A stretch of 64,000 nucleotides of DNA. Origin: Agapetus fuscipes (lineage: Eukaryota > Arthropoda > Insecta > Trichoptera > Glossosomatidae). The position numbers and the translations under genes were made by a program. Under the pieces are notes generated by a model, which did no database searches, was not told the origin of the DNA, and saw only the letters and a program-made list of their open reading frames with translations. The DNA lies in contig OX637332.1 of NCBI GenBank assembly GCA_951799405.1, positions 31,100,832 to 31,164,831 on the forward strand, read 5' to 3'. Shown piece after piece: positions 1-9,031 of this stretch (its first letter is position 1; each line of letters starts with the position of its first letter).

Positions 1-24
1 TAACGTTAGCGTAGGGACATTAAC

Positions 25-94
25 CTTTGTGGAAGTCTGTCAGCTCTTGTCCCACGACGATGTCCCCGCCGCCCGGGATAACGAGGTCCTGGAG
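25..94 (-). CDS. Pentraxin/LamG-like domain gene, third visible exon
   Basis: Read on the minus strand, a tttcag acceptor at 100-95 precedes an open 70-nt exon ending at a GT donor (24-23). The translation contains IPGGGDIVVGQELTDF, which matches the pentraxin-family core in which a Gly-rich turn is followed by a GQ-[ED] motif. The exon starts in phase 0, as required by the exon at 915-1123, and ends in phase 1, so at least one more exon lies beyond the window's left edge. Pentraxin/LamG domains are usually extracellular ligand-binding jelly rolls. The full protein type (secreted, receptor or multidomain) cannot be told from here. Confidence 0.75.
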
Positions 95-914
95 CTGAAA
101 CGCAATAATAAACAGAGTAACTTACGGTGTTCCCGCCATTAAACTCGCTTTTATTGTCAAACTTCAGACCTGCGAGCCTTCATTACTTGCACTCGTCCCT
201 TGCAAAAACTTCCACGCTCTTTTTCTTCTATTTAAAACATTGAAATATCTTATTACAAGCTGTTGCTTTTATAAACAAAAAAAAAACGAAATTAAATAAA
301 AATAGGATGTCATTGTTTTCTTAGCAATTTTCCTTTCAATGAAAATTATCGCGTCCGAGCCGCACTTTGCCGACCACTCTCATAGTCGATAGATAGATGA
401 TTGACTGAACTTATTGCGCAATATCTATTGATGTCGTCACGGGCTGGATGAAAGGCTTACGCGGGCCACATCGTGACCCGCGGGCCGTATGTTAGACAGG
501 CCTTGTTGAATGACCTTCATACTACAATCTAAGTTGCAAGGGTAACTTAGAATTTTAATTAAATTTTAACATTTAAAATAAATTTATAAGATGTGTGCAT
601 TTACGGAATGATAATTATTTTTTTATTTTACTTTTTTTTAGATAACTTAGTTCTATTTCACATTTATGCCATATTGATGAAATAAATCAGCCTATCAAGA
701 ACCTCGGTTGTAACATACAATACGCTAAGGGTGGCCAGAACCTGTGCTGAGTAATCAGCTGATAAATCATTTCTTTCCATTCATTTAAATCCATCACCTT
801 TTTAATTTTCATATTCAGTCTCATTGCATATCACAATCTTTCACAATTTCACCAATCTGATCAATCTTAACTTTTTTCGATCTTCCCTCAATCGAAATGC
901 TTGCACCATCTTGC
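95..914 (-). other. Intron of the pentraxin-like gene with a GC-AG donor
   Basis: On the minus strand the only phase-compatible donor after the 915-1123 exon is AAG|GCAAGA (GC at 914-913), paired with the tttcag acceptor at 100-95. Using the next GT instead brings in an early stop codon. The interior is AT-rich and otherwise unremarkable, apart from a GC-richer stretch near 430-510 (gcgggccac...gcgggccg) that looks like an old repeat remnant. Confidence 0.6.
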
Positions 915-1123
915 CTTGGGCGTGGTCCCCTGGTCGCGCAGCCTCCCGTCCACGTAGAGCTGCCAGCGCGCGTTGGGCGCGTGCCAGGAGTGGCAGACGT
1001 GCGTCCAGCGGTGCGCGCGCAGATCCAGACGCGCCGTGCTGAGCTCGTGCTCGAGCGCGCGCGTGAACAGCCACTTGCCGCCGGGGCTGATCCACGCGCG
1101 CACCAAACGGTCGCGCTCGAAAC
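915..1123 (-). CDS. Pentraxin/LamG-like domain gene, second visible exon
   Basis: This 209-nt exon lies on the minus strand, with acceptor ttgcag at 1129-1124 and a non-canonical GC donor at 914-913. It begins with the last two bases of a codon whose first base comes from the exon at 1740-1845 and ends in phase 0. The translation includes a stretch ending WTHVCHSWHAP and then WQLYVDGRL, the classic pentraxin/concanavalin-like pattern of W-x-H-[VI]-C followed by W-x-[LF]-Y-x-[DN]-G. The exon is very GC-rich (many CGCGCG) against AT-rich flanks, which fits conserved coding sequence. Together the three exons form a contiguous pentraxin fold. A LamG relative is the main alternative. Confidence 0.85.
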
Positions 1124-1177
1124 CTGCAACCAACAGAATAAGATTCATTTACGTTGTGACTCCTACCGTTTAAACAT

Positions 1178-1345
1178 CTGGGGCTAGAAGTCTCATCACC
1201 ACGGTTATTCTTACCTACCGAATATTGGTAATATTTGTATGAAGACAAATTCAGTTGCGGCCATCTTGGATTGACAGGTCCTCATACAAATAATACTGAT
1301 ATTCGGTAGGTAAGAATTATCGTGGTGATGAGACTTCCAGCCCTG
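1178..1345. repeat. Short MITE-like hairpin element, family M1
   Basis: Inverted termini read roughly GGGCTGGAAGTCTCATCACC on one side and the complement on the other, with internal inverted copies of taccgaatattggtaatatttgtatga around a centre containing gcggccatcttggattgac. Total length is about 168 bp. Related copies lie at 12682-13158 (interrupted) and 26318-26440 (truncated). No ORF. It sits in the intron between the second and first visible pentraxin exons. Confidence 0.7.
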
Positions 1346-1356
1346 GTTATATAAAG

Positions 1357-1530
1357 CAACTAAGCTTCACATATTGTGTAACGTCTTGCCGCGTTATCCG
1401 CGAAAGATTTCGCATGTGGCGCGTGGAACCTATTTATTTTTACAGGTAAAGGGCCGGCCTTACGCCAACCACTTCAGTTGAAGTGGATGTTTCCCAGCTC
1501 CCAAGGGAGCTGGTACTCATTTCTCGTAGA
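1357..1530 (-). repeat. tRNA-derived SINE-A, 3' part
   Basis: Reverse complement of the SINE-A body and 3' end: gcaactaagctt at the left, then ccttacgccaaccacttcag and cccagctcc. The tRNA-like head is missing. Confidence 0.7.
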
Positions 1531-1739
1531 GGCTTGCCGATATTTTATTTTAGGCTTGAAATCATTTCTGACATCCTCGGTGGAATTTGAACCCGAGCTG
1601 AGCTATCGACAGGATTATTCCTTTACGGGCATGCATACATTTTTATGTATCTTCTTTACATGCATCGTATTTAAAATTTGATTAACACGATATTAATTAT
1701 TTGATTGAAGGATGATTAATGGTATAATGTTGTCCTTAC

Positions 1740-1845
1740 GTGAATAGCTGAGCAGAGGTTGAGGGTTGGAGAGGTTGTGGCTCTTTATCCACAAGCAAAA
1801 CGTAAACTGGCTCAAGGGAGGAACATCCACCCGGTACTTCAGGAA
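1740..1845 (-). CDS. Pentraxin/LamG-like domain gene, first visible exon
   Basis: On the minus strand a tttgtttcag acceptor (ending at 1846) opens a 106-nt exon that closes at CAC|GTAAGG (donor 1739-1738). The translation includes PPLSQFTFCLWIKS followed by LLSYS, the typical start of a pentraxin domain (a Phe-Thr-x-Cys-x-W strand, then a SYS strand). The exon ends in phase 1, and the next exon supplies GT to complete an Arg codon, so the join is open. Upstream exons should lie to the right, between here and 10 kb, but I could not identify them. The gene is divergent from the large plus-strand gene that follows. Confidence 0.8.
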
Positions 1846-1945
1846 CTGAAACAAATCATCGACAGCCGAATCATTATTATAATCATATATTTTAATATTT
1901 TGGAATGCCAAGAGATATTCAGAGCCACGACAAAAGGAGGGGATG

Positions 1946-2050
1946 CATAAACAATATTATGACGACAATATTATAAAGCGCCCTTGCAGTGACAGCAGTC
2001 ACGAAACGGCGCTATACAAATCTTCATCATCATCATCATGAATGAAATGA
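1946..2050. repeat. LINE-tail-like fragment with (ATC)n run
   Basis: The block gcgcccttgcagtgacagcagtcacgaaacggcgc, followed by cttcatcatcatcatcatg, recurs at 11170-11245, 43590-43655 and 54500-54560. A shared short core plus trinucleotide tail suggests fragments of a LINE 3' end. No coding potential. Confidence 0.5.
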
Positions 2051-2090
2051 AAGAAGTAAAGAGGTAACTTCACGATTGCAAATACTGCTT

Positions 2091-2237
2091 GGGTAAGTAC
2101 GAATTAAAACTCAAACCTTTAATGTACATGGAGCCGATAACTTAGACGACCTTCCCCGAAACAGGGGTGAAAATGGCAGATTGAACCTATTTTTACAGTA
2201 TGGGTTGTCAGTCTCATACCAACTTATAAGTCAATGA
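2091..2237 (-). repeat. R-family repeat, 5' half
   Basis: Reverse complement of the R-family start (cttataagtcaa at the right edge) through gaccttccccgaaacaggggtg. Diverged and lacking the 3' part. Confidence 0.7.
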
Positions 2238-2239
2238 AT

Positions 2240-3195
2240 ACAAATATTAAATAACATTTAGGTAAATAAAAAACAGAATCTTAAAAATAAATCTATACAA
2301 CAACAAAAAAGTCAAGAGGTGTACTTAAAAAATAAATAAAATAAAATTAAGAGTGAATAAGCTGCCAACATTACAAATCAACTATAACAAGAAAAGTACC
2401 AGAAATTTCCTCTTTGCCCTTTTATAAAGATATGTTTGATCACACATGTAGAAGGATTTTAATTTATTCTGAGATACGAAATTTGCACTTATTTTGCTTC
2501 GCATGAATATTAAAATGTTCCAAAATCGAGTGACAGCTTGTCATTGAGTACACGTGAATGGTTCTGCCCACGTCAATGGTAGCCGAGGCGTCTTTCCTTT
2601 CTACCCCCCGTTTCGACAGACGACACACACTAAAAATGTTTCTTACACTTTATGGCCTTAGTAAAGAAGTGACATTAATGGAAAAAATCACACGTGTTTA
2701 TTGATTTTTTATCTAAATTTTAAAGTTAAAATATTTTATAAAACTTAAAAAATGACGCTACAAAAAAAAAATTAAAAAACACGTTTTTGTTCACATTTTT
2801 TTATTATAATTTTGTTGTTTAATATTTTGGTCATATTTTTTTTCTTCATAATTATAGAATGATACAATGTCTAGAGAGTGTTTAAAAAATATTTTAGGTT
2901 ATGTGAACAGTTTTCGAGATAATATGAAAAAAACTGAAACTTGATAATTAATTTAATGTGCGCGGCAGTACTTCAGCGTGAATTGTCGCCGAACCCACAG
3001 TAAGAAGGGAAACACGCTCTAGTATTTATGCAGTAAAAGCAAATAAACAAAAATAATGCAATTATTCTGAGGAGGCTTATGTTTTTATTTGTGTATCTGT
3101 AAACGAGGAGATAAATTGAATTAAAGTACCTACATATTGAATTTTCTTTTAATTACCAATTCTAAAGGTATAAATAATGATATGCTTTCAATAAA
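2240..3195. other. AT-rich stretch with a single arm of the foldback element
   Basis: Positions 2632-2800 match one arm of the foldback at 9032-9925 (tcttacactttatgg, acattaatg, ttattgatttttt, aaaaacacgttttt). No opposing arm is present. The remainder shows no gene or recognisable repeat. Confidence 0.5.
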
Positions 3196-3199
3196 TTAA

Positions 3200-3446
3200 C
3201 TATAATAATCTATAATATCTATAATCTAAGTTGCAAGGATATATTCATTCAAAGCTCTCAGATGTATGCCCACAAACCAACAAGTGTAGTTCGCGCTTAC
3301 AAATGCTGAATGTGTACTTACAAATAAAATCCAAACCTCAAATGAACATAAGCCCCACAACTTTTGCCGACCTTCCCTGAGACAGGGGTGACATTGGCAA
3401 AGTGAACCATTTTTTACAGTATGGGCGGTCAGCCTCAGTCAACCGT
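3200..3446 (-). repeat. R-family repeat (first of three in a row)
   Basis: Begins with ataatctataatctaag (3' tail read in reverse) and runs to gtatgggcggtcagcctca. The first ~20 bases of the element are missing. Confidence 0.8.
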
Positions 3447-3580
3447 AATCTATAATCTAACTTTGCAAAGATATATAAACATTTACGGCTCACATATTTT
3501 AATGCATGCCCACAAGCAGGCACATGTAAGTTTGAGGTCACACATGCTGCACGTGTATTTGTAAAATAAACCACACCTCA
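3447..3580 (-). repeat. R-family repeat, 3' half
   Basis: Starts directly after the previous copy with taatctataatctaac, through gcatgcccacaagcagg to ccacacctcac. It is 5'-truncated and makes up a head-to-tail cluster with its neighbours. Confidence 0.75.
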
Positions 3581-3825
3581 CATAATCTATAATCTAGGTG
3601 TGCAAAAATGTATTGACAGTTAGGGGTCATAATTAATGCACGCCCACAAGCAGGCGCGTGTAAGTTCGCGCTCACACATGCTAAATGTGTAGGTACAAAA
3701 TGAACCAAACCTCACGTGAACATAAACTTTGCGACTCCTGCCGCTTTTCTCTGAAACCGGGGTGGCGTTTTTAAAAATTTAACCAAGTTTGTACAGCATG
3801 GTTGATCTGCCTCATACAAAATCCG
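3581..3825 (-). repeat. R-family repeat (third in the cluster)
   Basis: Runs from ataatctataatctaggtg to ggttgatctgcctcatac. Diverged (ctctgaaaccggggtggcg in place of ccctgaaacaggggtgaca) but covers nearly the full length. Confidence 0.75.
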
Positions 3826-3887
3826 TTAATCAATACAGTCAAAATCAGTTATCAGATTCATACAAATCTTTTAGTCAAATAACAATT

Positions 3888-3975
3888 GCAAACGCAACTA
3901 AGCTGCAACTTCGTGCCTGTCGCCTTACATGTGCAGCCTAATATTTTGTAGTTTGGAACCTATTTATTTTTACAA
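3888..3975 (-). repeat. SINE-A 3' fragment
   Basis: Contains cgcaactaagctgcaactt and ggaacctatttatttttac, the reverse complement of the SINE-A 3' end, then an (ATT)n run at 3990-4015. Confidence 0.6.
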
Positions 3976-4019
3976 ATAAAGCCAATCGCTTTATTATTAT
4001 TATTATTTTATTATCTTTA

Positions 4020-4305
4020 CGTCTTTCCTCATTCATTCTCTCCAAATGTCCAAACCATCTAAGTATAATTCTATTAATCTTTACTTAAAGAAAGTGTATG
4101 CTGCAAGAATTGATGGATGGCGTGGAAGAGGAAGACCGAGAAAGGTATGGATGGACCAAATTTTCGAAATAGCGAGTGAATGGGATATCCAGAGTCATAA
4201 TAAAAGAAGAGCTTGTATGAAACAGGTTATGACTCTGGATGAAATGAAAGAAGTATGCAAGGACAGGAAGAAGTGGCGGCTAATCTGCAATGCTGATTTG
4301 TAATG
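4020..4305 (+). pseudogene. LINE reverse transcriptase C-terminus with 5' inversion
   Basis: Plus-strand positions 4085-4303 translate to the end of a non-LTR retrotransposon ORF: GRGRPRKVWMDQI, then an Asp-Arg-Lys-Lys-Trp-Arg motif (DRKKWRLIC) and a stop. The preceding 4020-4070 is the reverse complement of the segment that should lie directly upstream. It matches aagatggtttgggcatatgg at 4982 in the uninverted copy. The fragment is therefore a 5'-truncated LINE copy with a 5' inversion. An R-family copy starts about 125 nt after the stop, as it does after the related fragment at 5490-5582. Confidence 0.75.
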
Positions 4306-4429
4306 TTAGTTTATTAGTTTGCTACATTTTTTGCATAAGAATTTTTTGACTTTTTTGTATAGATTTATTTTTAAGGTTTTGTTGTTTTTTTTTTTTTTTT
4401 TATACTTAAATGTTATTTATTACTCGTAT

Positions 4430-4675
4430 TCCTTGACTTATAGGTTGGTATGAGGCTGACCACCCATACTGTAAAAAATGGTTCACTTTGCCAATGTCAC
4501 CCCTGTTTCAGGGAATGTCGGCAAGAGTTGCAGGGCTTATGTTCATTTGAGGTTTGGATTTTATTTGTAAGTACACAATTAGCATTTGTAAGCGCGAACT
4601 ACACGTGTTTGTTTGTGGGCATACATCTGAGAGCTTTGAATGAATATATCCTTGCAACTTAGATTATTAGATTAT
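4430..4675 (+). repeat. R-family repeat, full length
   Basis: Good representative copy: starts ttccttgacttatagg, contains ccctgtttcaggga and ggcaagagttgcagggctta, ends ttgcaacttagattattag. No long ORF, no box A/B or 5S-type promoter. Confidence 0.85.
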
Positions 4676-4959
4676 TACGTGAACCAGTATACATACATTT
4701 TTTTTTCTCTTTCTTCTGTGTGTTATTGCTTTCATGGTTTTACATGCTTTTTTTTTTATATTTTTTGCTTTCTGGTTTCTTTGTATTTTTGTTAGTTTTT
4801 TCATGTAGATGCCTATGCTTTCTTTTTAATTTTTTCTCAGATTTATTTTTCTTTCTCTGTATCATGATTATTTTATTTTTTCTTTTGTTATTTCTTTATC
4901 TCCTCTGTAATAACCTGAAAATTTAATATGGCTAGTCACGTATTGCACTATTTGCGAAA

Positions 4960-5155
4960 GTGAAGATTAAAAGAAGTTTGTTAAGATGGTTTGGGCATAT
5001 GGAGAGAATGACTGAGGAAAGACTGACGAAGAAAGTATAAGTTGCAAGAATAGATGGATGTTGTGGTAGAGGAAGACCGAGAAAGGTATGGATGGACCAA
5101 ATATCCGAAATTGCGAATGAATGGAATATCCAGAGTAATAAAAGAAGAGCCTTGT
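4960..5155 (+). pseudogene. LINE reverse transcriptase C-terminal fragment, first part
   Basis: aagatggtttgggcatatggag (R-W-F-G-H-M-E) leads into a GRGRPRKVWMDQISEIA-like reading with broken frames. It is the same family as 4020-4305 but in a straight orientation. It is interrupted by SINE-A at 5155-5490 and resumes at 5491. Confidence 0.7.
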
Positions 5156-5490
5156 CCGGTTGATAGCTCAGGTGGTAGAGTGCTTGCATTCCATGCCGAA
5201 AGCTCGGGTTCGAAACCCACCGAGGGTGTCAGAAATGATTTCCCGTTTCGGTGTTTATTTCAAACCCCAAAATAAAATACCGGCAAGGTTTACTCAGCCT
5301 TCACAAGAAATGAGTACCAGCACTCTCGGGAGCTGGGAAACCTCCACTTCAAATGAAGTGGTTGGCGTAAGGCCGGCCCCCTTACCTGTAAAAATAAATA
5401 GGTTCAACTCGCCACATGCGACCCCTTCGGGGATAACGCGGCAAGAAGTTACACTATATATGTAGCTTAGTTGCGTTTGCGTAGTTGCGT
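5155..5490 (+). repeat. tRNA-derived SINE-A, near full length
   Basis: The head resembles a tRNA gene: box A tagctcaggtggtagagtg and box B ggttcgaaacc, the two internal RNA polymerase III promoter elements. The body continues with atttcccgtttcggtg, ccggcaaggtttactcag, agtggttggcgtaaggccgg, aaaaataaataggttc and gataacgcggcaagaagt, and ends tagcttagttgcgtttgcg. Length is about 335 bp. It is inserted into a LINE fragment: flanking agaagagccttg and cctgtatgaag rejoin to match the uninterrupted agaagagcttgtatgaa at 4206. Confidence 0.85.
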
Positions 5491-5582
5491 TGCCTGTATG
5501 AAGAAAGTTATGACTCTGGAGTAAATGAAACAAGTATGTAAGGACAGAAAGAAATGGCGGTTGATCTGTAATGTTGGCGGCT
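5491..5582 (+). pseudogene. LINE reverse transcriptase C-terminal fragment, second part
   Basis: Continues the fragment at 4960-5155 after the SINE: atgaagaaagttatgactctgg ... aaggacagaaagaaatggcgg (D-R-K-K-W-R). It is followed after ~90 nt by an R-family copy. Confidence 0.7.
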
Positions 5583-5642
5583 AGGGTTTATTAAATTGGA
5601 ATTTGTTTTCTGTTTGTTGTCCATAGATATTATTATTTAGTG

Positions 5643-5915
5643 ATGTATAAAATGTTATTTGTCGTGTATGTTCCTTGACTTATAGGTTGGTATGCGGCTG
5701 ACCACCCATGCTGTAAAAATGGTTCACTTTGCCAATGTCACCCCTGTCTCAGGGAAGGACGGCAAGATTTGCAGGGTGTATGTCCATTTGAGATTTGGTT
5801 TTTATGTTGCAGGTTCACGTGAGGCATGCGCGAACTTGTACGTGTCTGGTTGTGAGAATGCATGTAATGTGAATCTCTAATGTAACATATCTTTGCAACT
5901 TAGATTAGATTAGAT
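5643..5915 (+). repeat. R-family repeat with upstream extension
   Basis: The canonical start ttccttgacttatagg at 5671 is preceded by aaaatgttatttgtcgtgtatg. That upstream text also precedes copies at 16234 and 39909, so the element extends further 5' than most truncated copies show. Tail is (GATTA)n-like. Confidence 0.85.
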
Positions 5916-6510
5916 CAGGCCGGAATAAATCTTTATTATTATTAGTATTAATTCCTCGAGCACTTTTGAAGTTATCACATCATTACCTTGATAGACTTAC
6001 TTGCGTGTATCCTTTTTGTGTCATGGCGACTTTGTGGAGAACGGGGCTCGTTGATGGGACAGTCGGCTCATTTCTCACCATAGAAACGCACAGCAAAACA
6101 CAAACTACTTTGAAACACATCGGGAACTTTGTAACAATTATTTATCATGTATTTGTTGAACGAACAAAAGTCATAAACTTGTACTTAAAAAACAGTTTTG
6201 ATTATTTTAAAACCGTGTTATTATTTAATGGCAAAAATATCTATAATCTAAGTTGCCAAGATTGGGGTGAATAAATCAGTTCATCCTCAGTCGTCGTGCA
6301 AAGGGGGTGTCTCCTGAAGACATTAAGCGAGAATAATGTAAGCATCGAGAATAATGTAAGTTCTCTTCTAACGGTTTGTCTAATATCCGAGTAATAAATT
6401 TTAACTGTATAGAACTATTATTATTGTAAATATACCAAGATATGCTGACACGTGTAAGTCCGCGTTTAAAACAGGGGTATATTTAATAAATTAACATAAG
6501 CAGTATATTT
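5916..6510. other. Intergenic/intronic stretch with one short repeat tail
   Basis: Positions 6283-6400 (catcctcagtcgtcgtgca ... ctcctgaagacattaagcg ... taatatccgagtaataaa) are a diverged copy of the repeat at 10365-10500 and 48255-48370. No exon or ORF is supported in the rest. Confidence 0.4.
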
Positions 6511-6514
6511 AATA

Positions 6515-6633
6515 AATGAACAAAAGCCCTGCAACTCTTGCCGACCTTCCCTGAAACAGGGGTGACATCGGCAAAGTAAACCATTTTTAACAGTATGGGT
6601 GGTCAGCCTCATACCAACCTATAAGTCAAGGAA
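6515..6633 (-). repeat. R-family repeat, 5' half
   Basis: ccctgcaactcttgccgacc through ataccaacctataagtcaagg. The 3' half is missing. Confidence 0.75.
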
Positions 6634-7075
6634 TACAAATCGAACTGACTTACCGACAAAAAAAATATATTCTTACAAAATGTACTACAAGGTTCGTTTA
6701 CAAAGCTTCAAGACTGGACACTGGACAGACATCTCACAATTGACTGGAAAAAAATACGCTGCGAATTAAAAAACAAAATTATAGGATGATCCTTGGGCTG
6801 TGTGCGTTTTTATACATTTTTTAAAAGTTTTCACATGCAAGGTTGTGAAGATACCTAATAGAAGCTACTGGGAATTTTGGCTTTACTTTATTAAAAATGG
6901 ATTTTTAACTTTTGGATTTTTTGCATTGGCAATGCGCCTGCCGTTCACGAGCTCTCCTTTCATTCGTGAGCGGGAAAATTCTTGGGATCTGATGAAAATG
7001 GAAAAAATACTTCGATGATCAAAAGTCAGTTTCTAGAATATTTTACTTATATGCACATTTTTATTTATTATTAAA

Positions 7076-7116
7076 TACTGAATTCTGAAAATACTGAATT
7101 CTGAAAATACTGAATT
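7076..7116. repeat. Short minisatellite
   Basis: Three consecutive copies of a ~16-bp unit, ctgaattctgaaaata. Confidence 0.7.
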
Positions 7117-7203
7117 CACTCCATATTGCATTCTGCGATTAATGCATTATTGAACATTATTTTATATGAGGTACTTAGAATAAAATGAATAATAATATAA
7201 ATG

Positions 7204-7500
7204 AGCCGTATGTATTTTTAAAAATGATTATTTCTAATTTAATCTAATCTAATTCCTTGACTTATAGGTTGGTATGAGGCTGACCCCCCATACTGTAAAA
7301 CATGGTTTACTTTGCCAATGTCACCCCTGTTTCAGGGAATGTCGGCAAGAGTTGCAGGGCTTATGTTCATTTGAGGTTTGGATTTTATTTGTAAGTACAC
7401 ATTCAGCATTTGTAAGCGCGAACTACACGTGTTTGTTTGTGGGCATACATCTGAGAGCTTTGAATGAATATATCCTTGCAACTTAGATTATAGATTATAG
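7204..7500 (+). repeat. R-family repeat plus duplicated flank, unit 1
   Basis: An R-family copy (7255-7495) preceded by the flank gccgtatgtatttttaaaaa. The same flank and another R copy follow at 7503, giving a direct repeat with a period of about 299 bp. Confidence 0.8.
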
Positions 7501-7502
7501 AT

Positions 7503-7800
7503 AGCCGTATGTATTTTTAAAAATGATTATTTCTAATTTAATCTAATCTAATTCCTTGACTTATAGGTTAATATGAGGCTGACCCCCCATACTGTAAAAA
7601 ATGGTTCACTTGGCCAATGTTACTCCTGTGACAGGAAAGGTCGGCAAAAGTTGTAGGGTTTATGTTAATTTGAGGTTTGGATTTTATTTGTAAGTACAAA
7701 TTCAGCATTTGTAAGCGCGAACTACACCTGTTTGTTTGTGGGCATGCATTTGAGAGCTTTAAATGAATATATCCTTGCAGCTTAGATTATAGATTATTAT
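7503..7800 (+). repeat. R-family repeat plus duplicated flank, unit 2
   Basis: Repeats the flank of the previous unit almost exactly, while the R copy inside is more diverged (gttactcctgtgacaggaa). The tail is ttagattatagattattat. Confidence 0.8.
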
Positions 7801-8104
7801 AATCTAATGTATTTCTAGACTGAAAATACATATTCTTGGTTTTAAAACTTCAAAGAAGAGTTTTAATTATTATTTTTATAAATTAAGCTTTTATCTCGCG
7901 AACATTTCTTATTACTAATTTTCATGTAAAGAGTCTCTGCATTTTTTAAGGAGTTATTATTTATAAAGGTGAATGGAAAAATAAGCGACTGTCAAATTAT
8001 TCAGATAAACATAATATTGTTACTTTTAAATTTAAAACAAGTTTACTTATTTTTAACTTTTAAAATAAAGTATATTTTTTTACACCTCCTGTCTTCAAAA
8101 CAAG

Positions 8105-8146
8105 TCGTTGCCAACTGCGGCGCATCTCCGCAATGGAACGTTGACA
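8105..8146 (+). CDS. Candidate small upstream exon of the SRCIN1-like gene
   Basis: A 42-nt GC-richer island in AT-rich sequence. It is preceded by a pyrimidine-rich tract (tttttttacacctcctgtcttc) and an AG, and followed by a strong donor (ACA|GTAAGT, GT at 8147-8148). Read in phase 0 it gives 14 open codons (SLPTAAHLRNGTLT) and ends in phase 0, exactly what the next exon at 10013 needs. No independent homology is recognised, so it remains a phase- and splice-based guess. Confidence 0.35.
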
Positions 8147-8442
8147 GTAAGTAATTACTAAAATTGCAATAAAGCGGTTAAAGCCTAATTTATTCTGCAA
8201 TTGGATACGCACGTTTGGGTTCAGAGAAAATATGAAAACCTTTTTTTTGCAACTGGATGCAACTTGACGTTATGACGAAACATTTAAATTGTATACAAAT
8301 TGCTTTCAAGTTTTAATAAAATATTGTTAACAAGAGAAACTTTTTTTGCGACCTAGGTGTACCTGTGCACCTAGCAAGATATAAATTTATACGTTTTTTT
8401 ATATCGTATTAATTAAGTAGAAATAAAACAATATTCCTCTAG

Positions 8443-8692
8443 GAGTTTTAGGCTTACACGGCCGGCTGATGCTGCTGGAAAGTTGCTTTCCGAGATCTGT
8501 TGCCGTGGTCTGTGGGAGCTGGAGCTTCCGGACGTTTCACCCATGTCTACGACTGTGATCACAGTTTCGTAAAAATCGTCTTCATCATTGCATTATCACG
8601 CTAAAAAATTCCATCTTAGACATGGGCAAAAAGTCCTAAAGCTCCAGCTCCCACAGACCACGGTAACAGATCCCGGAAAGCATCTCTCCAGC
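8443..8692. repeat. Dyad-symmetric repeat, family D1, with 13-bp target duplication
   Basis: The left half (gttgccgtggtctgtgggagctggagcttccggacg) is the imperfect complement of the right half (agctccagctcccacagaccacggtaacag). The element is flanked by direct repeats AATATTCCTCTAG at 8430-8442 and 8693-8705. Related copies are at 28033-28318 and 48882-49966 (interrupted). No ORF. Confidence 0.75.
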
Positions 8693-8865
8693 AATATTCC
8701 TCTAGTAATTAAATTCAAACTATTCTTGATATGAGGACGTCCAGCTTTTCAGACTTTATGAGGTCTTTCAGCTGGGTGTTGACTAATAAACATCACATTA
8801 TCTAAACAGCTGCAGAAAAAAATGATCTTGTGTGACTCATGATTGAAGGTAGCGGGAACGATTCT

Positions 8866-9031
8866 CGGCGAAGCAAAAAATATATATTTTCAGATATGCT
8901 CTTCGCTGGGTTGAAAAATTAATCTGCCTTTATGAATCCATCTAGCCCTACAGTAACTGAGAGTCTTGCTTGAGAATTGATGTTTGTTACAACAACGGCT
9001 AAGCTCGCAGAGGGCTTTGAGGTGTGATTAA
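8866..9031 (+). repeat. SINE-B body and tail fragment
   Basis: Contains tgctcttcgctgggttgaaaaatt, cagtaactgagagtcttgcttgagaattg and gctcgcagagggctttgaggtgtga, matching the SINE-B body with tail type 2. The tRNA-like head is missing. Confidence 0.65.

Noticed and set aside
841..1248. 135-residue minus-strand open frame
   Set aside because: Alternative frame over the pentraxin exon; the motif-bearing frame is the spliced one.
3200..3825. CRISPR-like spaced repeats
   Set aside because: Three adjacent diverged transposon copies; no constant-length spacers, and a eukaryotic context.
4720..4926. Hydrophobic 68-residue open frame
   Set aside because: T-rich low-complexity DNA gives Leu/Phe runs; no start context, splice sites or homology.
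5157..5230. Genuine tRNA genes at SINE heads (also 12778, 25679, 26972, 43677)
   Set aside because: Box A and B are present, but each is followed by a conserved SINE body; no intact acceptor stem was verified.
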